NCBI RefSeq assembly: GCF_002224125.1
Contig: NZ_NCSM01000001.1
Location: 129,530-193,529, forward strand
Reading direction: 5' to 3'
Source: Streptomyces sp. NBS 14/10
GTDB lineage: Bacteria; Actinomycetota; Actinomycetes; Streptomycetales; Streptomycetaceae
Length of the DNA stretch: 64,000 bases
Below are positions 1 through 7,366 of this stretch, in pieces. Position numbers and translations under genes: made by a program. Under the pieces are notes generated by a model that was given only the letters and a program-made list of their open reading frames with translations, ran no database searches and had not been told where the DNA came from. Position 1 is the first letter of the stretch; each line of letters opens with the position of its first letter.

Positions 1-203
1 GTCGTGATCCGCACCAGATACGCGCGCTGGTCCTGCACCTGCCCCAGGTCGACCTCGATCCAGCGCAGCCAGGTCTCCTGGAGGACGTCTTCGGCGTCGG
101 CCGCCGAACCGAGCATCTCGTAGGCGACGGTGAAGAGCAGGTTGCGGTAGCCGACGAAGGCCTCGGTGGCTTCGGTGACTTCGTTGACGGCGCGGTCACT
201 CAT
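1..203 (-). CDS. ECF41-type sigma factor, N-terminal part (runs off the left edge)
   Basis: The minus strand from ATG at 203 reads MSDRAVNEVTEATEAFVGYR, followed by a sigma region 2 containing the LLFTVAYEMLGSAADAEDVL stretch and QETWLRW. This is typical of SigJ/ECF41 extracytoplasmic-function sigma factors. Only about 67 residues are in the window; the region 4 and SnoaL-like C-terminal domain expected for ECF41 would lie to the left. The start overlaps the stop of the upstream oxidoreductase gene by four bases (ATGA), so the two are probably translationally coupled. ECF41 genes are known to sit beside oxidoreductase, decarboxylase or epimerase genes, which fits the neighbour. ECF41 membership is inferred from the region 2 sequence, neighbour and promoter. 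Confidence 0.85.
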   Translation of the reverse strand, partial: MSDRAVNEVTEATEAFVGYRNLLFTVAYEMLGSAADAEDVLQETWLRWIEVDLGQVQDQRAYLVRIT

Positions 204-1393
204 ACCTTGCTCCCGATCAGAGCGTCCAGCTCCTGCCGGCGCTTGTCGCCCTTGGGCCAGTGGTGCGAACCGGGCTTGCGTGCCTCGACCGCCAAATGCT
301 TGACGCTGAAGTTGCAGGAGACCTCCTTGAGCTTCGCACCCGGGCGGCCGCCGATGTAGAGCCTTATCGCGATGTCGTCCTTGTTGGCGAGCTGGAAGAC
401 CCCGGCGCCGCGCCCCAGGCCGACGCACATGGCCGGGAACGACAGGTTGATGGGCGCGGGCCGCTTGTCCGCGATCCGGCTGAGCACCGTGTCGGCGGCG
501 TGCGCGCCCAGACAACCCGCGGCATAGGCGCTCATCCGGAACGGCAGATCCGACGGCGCCGCCGAATCCCCGGCCGCGACGATGCGCTCGTCGTCGACGC
601 TGGTCAACGTCTCGTCCGTGAGCAGACGTCCCAGGGCATCGGTGCTCAGACCGCTGCGCGCGGCCAGGTCCGGCACACCGAATCCGACGGTCCAGACGGT
701 GATCTCACTCGGGAGCTCACGGCCATCGCCGAGCCGCACCGCATCGCGGGTCACGGCCGTCACCTTCGTGTCCGGGCCGTCGAGCACGGTCACACCGAGC
801 TTGGCGAGCCGCTTGGCAACCGCACGTCGCCCCCGAGGGTGCAGATACGGACCGAGCAGACCTCCGCAGACCAGGGTCACCCGGCGCCCCTGCTCCGCCA
901 GCTCGGCGGCGGTCTCGATCCCGCTCGGACCGGCCCCGACAACGGTCACCGCCGCCGAGGCGGACGCGGCGTCCAGAACCGGCCGCAGCCGCTGCGCCTC
1001 CTCCAGGGTGGCGATCGGGTAGCCGAACTCGGCCGCCCCGGGCACGCGCGGGTCGGCGCTGCCACTGCCCACCGCGTAGATCAGGTAGTCGTAGCCGACG
1101 CTGTCGCCGGTCGCCAAGGTCACGCTGCGCTCGGAAGCGTTGATCCGTGCCACGGTGTCGACGACCAGCCGGATGCCCTTGCCCAGGATCTCCTGGTAGT
1201 TGACGACCGCGTCATGGGTCCCGGCCACCCGCTGATGCAGGCGGAGCCGTGCGACGAAGCTCGGGCGCGGGTTGATCAGGGTCACTGTCACGTCGTCGCG
1301 CTGCGTCAGGCGGTTGGCCGCCATGACGCCGGCGTATCCGCCGCCGATCACGATCACATTGGTGTTCTCGGTGTTCCCGGTGTTCTCAGCCAT
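200..1393 (-). CDS. FAD-dependent NADH dehydrogenase-like oxidoreductase (NDH-2 family)
   Basis: A 397-residue flavoprotein. The N-terminus has a Rossmann FAD-binding motif (VIVIGGGYAGVMAA), a second nucleotide-binding GxGxxG-like motif lies mid-protein (VTVVGAGPSGIETAAELAE), and an FAD-contacting segment (RIVAAGDSA) lies near the C-terminal third. This is the type II NADH dehydrogenase/AIF-like layout, so it likely transfers electrons from NAD(P)H to a quinone or small acceptor. An in-frame start exists 33 bases upstream, but ATG at 1393 is preceded by GGAGGAG at good spacing and gives the normal family N-terminus. It is the first gene of a two-gene operon with the ECF41 sigma factor, and an ECF41-like promoter lies just upstream. 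The substrate cannot be told from sequence. Confidence 0.85.
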   Translation of the reverse strand: MAENTGNTENTNVIVIGGGYAGVMAANRLTQRDDVTVTLINPRPSFVARLRLHQRVAGTHDAVVNYQEILGKGIRLVVDTVARINASERSVTLATGDSVGYDYLIYAVGSGSADPRVPGAAEFGYPIATLEEAQRLRPVLDAASASAAVTVVGAGPSGIETAAELAEQGRRVTLVCGGLLGPYLHPRGRRAVAKRLAKLGVTVLDGPDTKVTAVTRDAVRLGDGRELPSEITVWTVGFGVPDLAARSGLSTDALGRLLTDETLTSVDDERIVAAGDSAAPSDLPFRMSAYAAGCLGAHAADTVLSRIADKRPAPINLSFPAMCVGLGRGAGVFQLANKDDIAIRLYIGGRPGAKLKEVSCNFSVKHLAVEARKPGSHHWPKGDKRRQELDALIGSKV

Positions 1394-1426
1394 GGTGTCT
1401 CCTCCGCTGCGAGGGTTCGGCCTCAA

Positions 1427-1453
1427 GACACCGGGTCATCGATCGCTGTGACA
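1427..1453 (-). promoter_or_regulatory. Candidate ECF41 promoter
   Basis: On the minus strand TGTCACA (1453-1447) is followed after 16 bases by TGTC (1430-1427). The described ECF41 promoter is TGTCACA, 16 bases, CGTC, so one base of the -10 differs. The position, 34 bases before the oxidoreductase ATG, suggests autoregulation of the oxidoreductase-sigma operon. Confidence 0.55.
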
Positions 1454-1497
1454 GCTTGTGAGGCAGGTCACTTCACAGTCGTGGGCAGGATCAAGGC

Positions 1498-2232
1498 ATG
1501 GAGCGAGAGGTGCGACTGTCGGGCGGGCGTATCACGCCGGGAGTGGTCCTGGTGAGCGACACTGTTCGGCGGCCCGTCACAGCGTCGTCGGCGTTCGTCG
1601 CTGAACTGCTCGACCAGCTCAAGCAGCGCGGATTCGCAGGCGCACCGCGATATCTGGGCCGCGACGAGGCCGGGCGGGACACGTTCAGCTACCTGCCCGG
1701 GTGGGTCCCGGCCAAGTTCCAGCGCTGGACGGACACCCAGGTGGCCGCCGCCGGCGCCCTACTCCGCTCACTGCACGACGCGACCCGCGGCAGCACGCTT
1801 GCGGCGGCTTCTCCCCTCGTGTGCCATCACGACCCCGGACCGAACAACACCGTCTTCGTGGGCAACCAGCCCGCGGCCTTCATCGATTTCGACACCGCAG
1901 CCCCCGGCGACCCACTCGAAGACCTCGGATACATGGCCTGGACCTGGTGCATCTCATCCAAACCCGATGCTCCACCCGCCGACGAGCAAGCCGCGCAAGT
2001 ACGAATCCTGGCCGACGCCTACGGACTTCAGTCGCATGAGCATGGCGACCTCATTGACGCCATGCTCGACCGCCAAACACGCAATGCCCGCTGGTGGCGC
2101 GAACAGCTTGACGGTCCGGAACGTTCCCGGGTCGCTTCAGCAGAGCAGATCGTCTCCCGCATCGCATGGTCAGAACGCGAACATGCCTTCACGGTCGCCC
2201 ACCGCCCCGCACTCGCCTCCGCACTCCGGTGA
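1498..2232 (+). CDS. Aminoglycoside phosphotransferase (APH)-family kinase
   Basis: A 244-residue protein kinase-like phosphotransferase. The Brenner-type catalytic loop VCHHDPGPNNTVF (HxD...N) is followed by the metal-binding IDFDTAAPGDPLEDLGYMAW segment, the pair that defines the APH/choline kinase fold. The N-terminal lobe is short, with a GRD..F..YLPGWVP hinge. It probably phosphorylates a small molecule hydroxyl using ATP; actual drug resistance cannot be inferred because many Streptomyces paralogues act on unknown metabolites. It is divergent from the oxidoreductase operon across about 100 bases and is monocistronic. Confidence 0.85.
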   Translation: MEREVRLSGGRITPGVVLVSDTVRRPVTASSAFVAELLDQLKQRGFAGAPRYLGRDEAGRDTFSYLPGWVPAKFQRWTDTQVAAAGALLRSLHDATRGSTLAAASPLVCHHDPGPNNTVFVGNQPAAFIDFDTAAPGDPLEDLGYMAWTWCISSKPDAPPADEQAAQVRILADAYGLQSHEHGDLIDAMLDRQTRNARWWREQLDGPERSRVASAEQIVSRIAWSEREHAFTVAHRPALASALR

Positions 2233-2530
2233 AGCCGGCTAGGGGTGATCTCCTCCGCACCGAGCGGCAGTCGATGCAGCACCACAAACCGGTGGTCGCT
2301 TCGCCTGCGCCTACGCGCCGTCTCGCGGCATTCGGTTCGTGCGGGTGCGGGTTTCGTCTCGGACCCTCCGGGTCCAAAGCGCCAGCAGGGGGAAGGAAGG
2401 GGGCGGCCGGCCCGGTGTCCCGGTTCCTCGGCCCGGTGGGTGGCTGGCCTCGCTCCACCCACCCCCTCTTAAATATTCGCTTGATGCAGTACTTGATGTA
2501 GGGCAAGCATTTTTTTAAGGGGTGGGGTTC

Positions 2531-3199
2531 TCAGCCGGGTCGCTTGGCCATGACGACCAGACCCGGCCCGCTGTACTCCTCCGGGGGCAGCCGGAGTTCG
2601 GCGACTGGCTGCAGGCCGGCCTGCTCGATCAGGTCCACGAGTTGTTCCGGCCGCCATTTGTGCGTCGTCCAACGAACGGGTACGCCCCCGTAGGCCTCGG
2701 TGCGCACCGCGTCTTCGTCACCAACGTGTGTTGCGGTGATGAAGTGCCCGCCCGGCTTCAGGGCGCGCGCGAACAGGGCGAGAACCTGAGGAAGGACGTC
2801 ACGGGGAAGGTTGAACAGTGACCACCACCCGAGCACGCCGCCAAGGGACGCTTCATCAAGGTCGAGGTCGGTGGCAGAGGCGACGCTGAAGCGGCACTGC
2901 GGATGAAGACGGCGCGCGTTCTCGATCATACGAGGGGAGAGATCCACACCGGACACGTCGAGTCCGCGTTCGGCAAGGTAGGCCGTCACCGTTCCGGGGC
3001 CGCAGCCGACGTCGAGGACGGGCCCAAGCTCGCTCACGGTGTCGGCGAAGGCGTCGATTGATGCCTTGAGCCATGGATGGCGACGGATGTCGCCGACTCC
3101 CGTCGTCACCACCATGTCGGCGTAGTTATCGGCCACGCGGTCATAGGACTCACGGACCACGTCGAGATCAGCCGGGCGGTCAATAGGGTGTGCGCGCAT
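2531..3199 (-). CDS. Class I SAM-dependent methyltransferase
   Basis: A 222-residue protein with methyltransferase motif I VLDVGCGPGTVTAYLAERGL and motif II VSGVDLSPRMIENAR, then a Methyltransf_11/25-like core (GGVLGWWSLFNLPRD, LKPGGHFI). No additional domain identifies the acceptor substrate. The start at 3199 is an ATG; no close partner gene is present. The 298 bases before it (2233-2530) hold no gene I can support. Confidence 0.85.
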   Translation of the reverse strand: MRAHPIDRPADLDVVRESYDRVADNYADMVVTTGVGDIRRHPWLKASIDAFADTVSELGPVLDVGCGPGTVTAYLAERGLDVSGVDLSPRMIENARRLHPQCRFSVASATDLDLDEASLGGVLGWWSLFNLPRDVLPQVLALFARALKPGGHFITATHVGDEDAVRTEAYGGVPVRWTTHKWRPEQLVDLIEQAGLQPVAELRLPPEEYSGPGLVVMAKRPG

Positions 3200-3246
3200 C
3201 AGCCGAGGATAGGACTGCGCGACGACCTACAGACGGGATCGCGTCT

Positions 3247-3492
3247 TCAACTCTCACCAGCTCTCCACGGGGTCCGGCCTGTTGGTGCCCGCCCGTGCTC
3301 CGTCACCGCGTCCACCGCCCGCTCCGGCTCGACCCAGATCCCCCGGCCGATGCGCGTCCACCCCTCGCGCAGCAGGCATCGGTTCAGCTGCCGCCGATCC
3401 CACCCGCCCGCCAGAGCCTGGGCCGTCAGCACCACACCGCCCTGAGCACCGGCCAGCCCAGTCAGCGAGACCAGGTCTCCCGTCCCCGTCAT
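3247..3492 (-). pseudogene. AbiEi-like antitoxin N-terminal fragment
   Basis: From ATG at 3492 the minus strand encodes about 81 residues that resemble the N-terminal winged-helix of type IV AbiEi antitoxins: a GAQGGVVLTAQALAGGWDRR segment, then LNRCLLREGWTRIGRGIWV. The rest of a normal AbiEi protein is missing; the frame ends after WRAGES, and no AbiEii toxin gene follows. I read this as a truncated remnant. The long hairpin at 3548-3613 separates it from DUF397. Confidence 0.45.
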
Positions 3493-3547
3493 CCCCTCAG
3501 GGTGCCGCCTACCTCCGGCGGCCGCCTGGGCCTGTGGACAACCCGGT

Positions 3548-3613
3548 TTGCGGTGAGTATGAGACAGCGACACGCCGACGGCATGGCGTGTCGCTGTCTC
3601 ATACTCACCGCAA
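3548..3613. terminator. 29-bp perfect hairpin, probable terminator
   Basis: Two perfectly complementary 29-base arms, 3548-3576 and 3585-3613, are separated by an 8-base loop. The right arm covers the stop codon of the minus-strand DUF397 gene, so on that strand the hairpin forms immediately at the end of the message. There is no T-run, which is usual for Streptomyces I-shaped terminators. The arm length is unusual. Confidence 0.7.
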
Positions 3614-3808
3614 GTGGTCGAACGCCCCCGCCTTGGCCGCCCGGATGAAGGCCGCGAGCGGGCGCCGGGCGGTGCGTATGGCTGTGCCGGGGGCTTCGCT
3701 CTCGCGGAGGTGTATCGCGCCATCGGCGGCGGCGAGTTCCAGGCATTCGTTGTTCACCCCGTTGCCGGAGAAGCTTGACTTGCGCCAGGGGATGTCGTGC
3801 ATGTTCAA
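3605..3808 (-). CDS. DUF397 domain protein
   Basis: A 67-residue protein with the DUF397 signature: WRKSSFSGNGVNNECLELA near the start and a conserved ESEAPGTAIR / LAAFIRAAKAGAFD end. In Streptomyces such proteins are encoded beside XRE-DUF5753 regulators and belong to BldB/WhiJ-like regulatory modules. Here the gene starts 5 bases after the stop of the XRE regulator, so they form an operon. Its message ends in the long hairpin. Confidence 0.9.
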   Translation of the reverse strand: MNMHDIPWRKSSFSGNGVNNECLELAAADGAIHLRESEAPGTAIRTARRPLAAFIRAAKAGAFDHLR

Positions 3809-3812
3809 CCCT

Positions 3813-4661
3813 TCAGAGTTCTCGTGCGATGCGGTGAATGAAGTCTCGCGATTCCTCAGAGTTGAGCGCCATCTGCTCTGCGACGCTCAGGCGGTGCCGG
3901 TAGTGCTCCAGTTGCGCTTCCCCGTCCAGGAAGGCACTGCCGTGGACCTGATCGATCTGCACCGTGTCCAGTCTGGGCAGCGGCCCAGTCGCGTAGAGCA
4001 CGGAGTCCCCCATGCCCGCGAAACCCTCGGCAGCGAAGGGAATCACTCGCACGGTGACACCGGGTAGTTCGGACCTTTCCAGGATGTACTCCAACTGCTC
4101 CCATGCAACCCTTCGGTCGCCGACCTTCATGCGTAGAGCCGCCTCATGGATGGTTGCCGTGTACTCCTGCGGATCGTCACGGTGGAGCACTTCTCGGCGC
4201 CGCAGCCGGAAGTCGATCAGCTCCTCGACGTGGTCGGAAACCGCCGATCGTGCGTAGGTGAACAGTGCCCGCATATGCGATTCCGCCTGGAGCAGCCCAG
4301 GGATGTGGACGACTCGCAGCGTCCGCATCGCATGGGCATGCCACTCCAGGGCAGCGATGTCCAGCAAGGCCGACTCGAGCAAGCCCCGGTAGGCCTCCCA
4401 CCACCCCCGTACCCGCTCCGCTGCCATGGCGGTCAGCGCGTCGACCAGCTCGCCGTCCGTGCAGCGGTAGTTGTCCGCCAGCCGTCGCAGCCGTTCCTCG
4501 CTGACGCCGATACGCCCCGCCTCGATATGGCTGATCTGGATGGGGCCGGTACCCAGTAGCTGGCCCGCTTCGCGCACGGTCATGCCCGCGCGCTCCCGCA
4601 TCTTGCGCAGCTCGGCGGCCAACCGCACCTGGCGCGCTGTGGGGTTGATTCTCGGCGGCAT
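3813..4661 (-). CDS. XRE-family transcriptional regulator with DUF5753 domain
   Basis: A 282-residue protein: an N-terminal helix-turn-helix (about residues 14-70, including GMTVREAGQLLGTGPIQISHIE) followed by the long DUF5753 domain (LRVVHIPGLLQAESHMRALF, ELPGVTVRVIPF, PRLDTVQID). The longer frame starts at 4709, but ATG at 4661 follows AGGAGAGGGAG and gives the canonical MPPRINPTARQVRLA start. It is the WhiJ-like DNA-binding partner of the DUF397 protein. A divergent HATPase gene lies across a 181-base spacer, the usual three-gene arrangement. Confidence 0.9.
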   Translation of the reverse strand: MPPRINPTARQVRLAAELRKMRERAGMTVREAGQLLGTGPIQISHIEAGRIGVSEERLRRLADNYRCTDGELVDALTAMAAERVRGWWEAYRGLLESALLDIAALEWHAHAMRTLRVVHIPGLLQAESHMRALFTYARSAVSDHVEELIDFRLRRREVLHRDDPQEYTATIHEAALRMKVGDRRVAWEQLEYILERSELPGVTVRVIPFAAEGFAGMGDSVLYATGPLPRLDTVQIDQVHGSAFLDGEAQLEHYRHRLSVAEQMALNSEESRDFIHRIAREL

Positions 4662-4842
4662 GCGCTCCCTCTCCTGACGGCCTGTCACAGCAACGATGGC
4701 ATGAGTCACCCCGATGGAGCGAATCTCGGGATAAGGGTTGCAACGTATCAGGGCTGCACCCTACGTTGAGTATCGCGATGCTCACCGAACGAAACGTCCG
4801 GCAGACCGGAGCTCGCACACCCCACCGCGCCAGGAGGCCCGC

Positions 4843-5277
4843 ATGCCCCTCGTCACCCCTGCCGTCGCGCCCTTCGAATACTGCCTCCACGTGCCGCACG
4901 ACGCCCGTGCCGTCCGCGTCGCCCGGGCCTCCCTCCGTACCGCCCTCACCGCGCATGAGCTGCCTGAACTGATCGAGCGAGCGGAGCTGCTGGCCAGCGA
5001 AATGGTCACCAACGCGATCGTGCACGCCGAAGGGGAGGCCGATCTGCGGGTGAAGTGGTACGCCGAGCGGTTGCGCATGACGGTCTGGGACACCAGCGCG
5101 ACGCCTCCCAGCCGGCGGGAGATCCACATGGACAGCGAATGCGGGCGGGGGCTGCAACTACTGGAACTGCTCGCCGACAGTTGGAATCACTTCCCGCTGA
5201 CCGGCGAGCTGTGGGGCCCCGCGTCCAAGGTCGTCTGGTGTGAGATCAGCCGGACGCCGCCCCCAGGATGGGGGTGA
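4843..5277 (+). CDS. RsbW-like ATP-binding (HATPase_c_2) regulatory protein
   Basis: A 144-residue GHKL-type protein. Helix SEMVTNAIVHA carries the N-box asparagine, and the G-box region is GRGLQLLELLADSW. This is the single-domain anti-sigma kinase-like fold common beside XRE/DUF397 pairs in Streptomyces. The frame is open from 4738, but ATG at 4843 has AGGAGG eight bases upstream. It probably binds or phosphorylates a regulator, which cannot be named from sequence. Confidence 0.85.
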   Translation: MPLVTPAVAPFEYCLHVPHDARAVRVARASLRTALTAHELPELIERAELLASEMVTNAIVHAEGEADLRVKWYAERLRMTVWDTSATPPSRREIHMDSECGRGLQLLELLADSWNHFPLTGELWGPASKVVWCEISRTPPPGWG

Positions 5278-5296
5278 GGGCCGGGGCCCGGCGCCG

Positions 5297-5572
5297 TCAG
5301 GGGACGGCGACGGCCACGCGGCGGAACTCGACGGACTCGACGGTGACGCCCGGTGCCGTCCAGCCGGTGGCGGGCGGGGTGGCCGCGCGGGCCTGCTCCT
5401 CGGTCTCGAAGACGGTCATCGAGAAGCCACGGCCGTCGACGGGTTCCAGCCAGTACCCGGTGAGGAAGCCGGGCGCCGAGCGGATCCTCGGCAGGATGTC
5501 GTCCATCAGCGCGGCGGCGGCAGCGGGGGCCTGGGCCGGGTCGATGGTCAGGGTCACGAGGGCTGCGTGCAT
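5297..5572 (-). CDS. ABM-like ferredoxin-fold protein
   Basis: About 91 residues with a dimeric alpha-beta barrel pattern (MHAALVTLTIDPAQ, then RIRSAPGFLTGYWLEPVDG, then MTVFETEEQA). Such proteins resemble antibiotic biosynthesis monooxygenases or quinol monooxygenases; no catalytic assignment is possible. ATG at 5572 has GGGAG upstream. A GTG at 5650 overlapping the SnoaL stop (GTGA) would add 26 residues and is a credible coupled alternative. It is the last gene of the SARP-headed operon. Confidence 0.7.
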   Translation of the reverse strand: MHAALVTLTIDPAQAPAAAAALMDDILPRIRSAPGFLTGYWLEPVDGRGFSMTVFETEEQARAATPPATGWTAPGVTVESVEFRRVAVAVP

Positions 5573-5646
5573 GGGAAGCTCCCTGCTGTCTGCGGGCGGT
5601 CCGGTCAGCAGGTAGGACGTCGCGACTGGGCGAAAGTCATCGGTCG

Positions 5647-6027
5647 TCACGGAGTCTTCGAGTAGCCCAGCGCCTCGGTGATCCGGCCGTCACGCACCCG
5701 CATGACGTTGACGCCGAGCACCGATGTCGTATGCCCCTCGCCGAACGTGGCCTCGCCGTCGGTGAAGGTGGCCCGCCACTGGATGGCCGCGCGGTCACCC
5801 GCGACGAAGACGTCGTGCGGAGTGAAGCTGGTGTTGAGGTCGGCGGCGAGTGCTGCCCAGAACTTCAGGCACTCCTCGCGGCCTTCGTAGCGCGTGCCGT
5901 CCGGGGCGGGCTGGACGGACACCATCACGCAGTCGTCGGCCACCAGGTCACCCAGGCCGCTGGGGTCATGGTTGGTGAACGCCTCGTTGAAGCGGCGGAT
6001 CACCTCGGCGGTGTCGATGTCTGACAT
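5647..6027 (-). CDS. SnoaL-like (NTF2-fold) protein
   Basis: A 126-residue protein beginning MSDIDTAEVIRRFNEAFTNH, with the cone-shaped NTF2/SnoaL pattern (DLVADDCVMV, FVAGDRAAIQWRATF, VMRVRDGRITE). Members are polyketide cyclases, isomerases or stress-related ligand binders. ATG at 6027 is preceded by GAGAGGGGA. The ribosome-binding region lies inside a 27-base inverted repeat. It sits between the FAD monooxygenase and the ABM-like gene, which suggests a shared small-molecule oxidation role. Confidence 0.8.
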   Translation of the reverse strand: MSDIDTAEVIRRFNEAFTNHDPSGLGDLVADDCVMVSVQPAPDGTRYEGREECLKFWAALAADLNTSFTPHDVFVAGDRAAIQWRATFTDGEATFGEGHTTSVLGVNVMRVRDGRITEALGYSKTP

Positions 6028-6032
6028 GGATT

Positions 6033-6059
6033 CGTTCCCCTCTCGTGGTGAGGGGAACG
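6033..6059. promoter_or_regulatory. Inverted repeat over the SnoaL ribosome-binding site
   Basis: Arms 6033-6041 and 6051-6059 are perfectly complementary (CGTTCCCCT / AGGGGAACG) with a 9-base loop. It lies in the 89-base gap between the monooxygenase and SnoaL genes and covers the Shine-Dalgarno sequence. It could be an operator or an RNA hairpin limiting translation; neither is proven. Confidence 0.4.
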
Positions 6060-6116
6060 ATCCTGCGGAAGCCGCGCGCAACCGGCAATTCCCCGCGGGG
6101 AATGCGGCCTCGCCAC

Positions 6117-7331
6117 CTACGCCCCGACAAGGGCTTCGTAGTCGCGCAGCGTGATGTTCTCGGCGGTCTTGCGGGCGATCTTGGCGGCCATGTTCTTTCC
6201 CGGCAGGTAGGGGATGAGCTTGTAGTAGCCGTTGAGGAACGCGGCGAGGGCGCGGGTACGGGGGACCATGAGCTTGGCGACGCCGTCGCCCATCTTCTGG
6301 CAGCCCGTCGCGTACTCGCGCATCTCCTCCTCGTAGCGGGCGAACGCGACGCGCTGGTCGCCGTGCGCGGCGGCCAGTTCACCGGCGAGGACGTACGCGC
6401 CGACCAGGGCGAGGCCCGAGCCCATGCCGGAGAGGGAGGAGGGGCAGTAGGCGGCGTCGCCGAGCAGAGCGATCCGGCCGCGGGTCCAGCTGTCCATGTG
6501 GACCTGGCCGACGGAGTCGAAGTAGAAGTCGGGCGCGTGGCGCATATCGTGCAGCAGCCGCTCGCTCTGCCAGCCGTTGCCGGTGAAGTGCTCGGTGAGG
6601 GCGGCTTGTTGCCGCGCCACGTCGCGGCGGTCGAGGTCCTGCTTCGGTGAGGCGAAGTAGAAGACCGCCTTGGCCTCGGTGTTGTGACGGGCGCTGTACA
6701 TCGCGACGAGCCTGCCCGCGGTGCGGTAGGCGTGTCCGGTGTGGTCGAGGCCGAGGTGGTTGGCCGTGGTGAAGATCGCGCAGTGCACGCCGAGGTGCTT
6801 GACGAACTGCTCCTCGGGGCCGAAGGCCAGCCGGCGGGTGTTGGAATGCAGCCCGTCGGCGCCGATGACCAGGTCGAACCTGCGCGGCGCGGAGCGTTCG
6901 AAGGTGACGGTCACGCCGTCGGGGTCCTCGGTGAGCGAGGTGATGGAGTCTCCGAAGACGTATTCGGTGTACTCCTTGGTGGCGTCGTAGAGGATGCGGG
7001 CCAGGTCGCCGCGGAGGATTTCGAGGTCTCCGGCGAACAGGTCGGCGGGCATCTCGGACACCGGCTTTCCCGCGCTGTTGACGTACGACATGGAGCCCAT
7101 GCCGGTACGGGCCCGCTCGAGGTCGTCCAGGATGCCCATGCGGCGGAGGATCGACAGGTGGGCCTCGCCCCGGAAGTCGACGGCGTAGCCGCCGTCGCGC
7201 AGGGCCGGGGCGCGTTCCACGATGGTGGGGTTGAAGCCGTGCCGGTGGAGCCAGTAGGCGAGGGCGGGGCCGGCGATGGAGGCGCCGGAGATCAGTACGT
7301 TGCGGTTCTTGAGTGCGTTGTGGTTCGTCAT
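6117..7331 (-). CDS. FAD-dependent aromatic/polyketide monooxygenase (PHBH/TetX type)
   Basis: A 404-residue group A flavin monooxygenase. It shows the GxGxxG-like FAD motif (VLISGASIAGPALAYWLHRHG), the DG motif (DLVIGADGLHSNTRR) and the GD motif (IALLGDAAYCPSSLSGMGSG). It would hydroxylate an aromatic or quinone-like substrate using NAD(P)H and O2. The ATG at 7331 has no clear Shine-Dalgarno, but it lies 35 bases after the SARP regulator stop and translation may be coupled. The order regulator, monooxygenase, SnoaL, ABM suggests a self-contained tailoring or detoxification operon. Confidence 0.9.
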   Translation of the reverse strand: MTNHNALKNRNVLISGASIAGPALAYWLHRHGFNPTIVERAPALRDGGYAVDFRGEAHLSILRRMGILDDLERARTGMGSMSYVNSAGKPVSEMPADLFAGDLEILRGDLARILYDATKEYTEYVFGDSITSLTEDPDGVTVTFERSAPRRFDLVIGADGLHSNTRRLAFGPEEQFVKHLGVHCAIFTTANHLGLDHTGHAYRTAGRLVAMYSARHNTEAKAVFYFASPKQDLDRRDVARQQAALTEHFTGNGWQSERLLHDMRHAPDFYFDSVGQVHMDSWTRGRIALLGDAAYCPSSLSGMGSGLALVGAYVLAGELAAAHGDQRVAFARYEEEMREYATGCQKMGDGVAKLMVPRTRALAAFLNGYYKLIPYLPGKNMAAKIARKTAENITLRDYEALVGA

Positions 7332-7366
7332 GGCGGAGAGACTGCCGGGGAGGGCTCACCGCACGC

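Noticed and set aside
2028..2506. Small genes on either strand between the APH and methyltransferase genes
   Set aside because: Overlapping frames in several phases with no start signals; consistent with chance open frames in GC-rich DNA.
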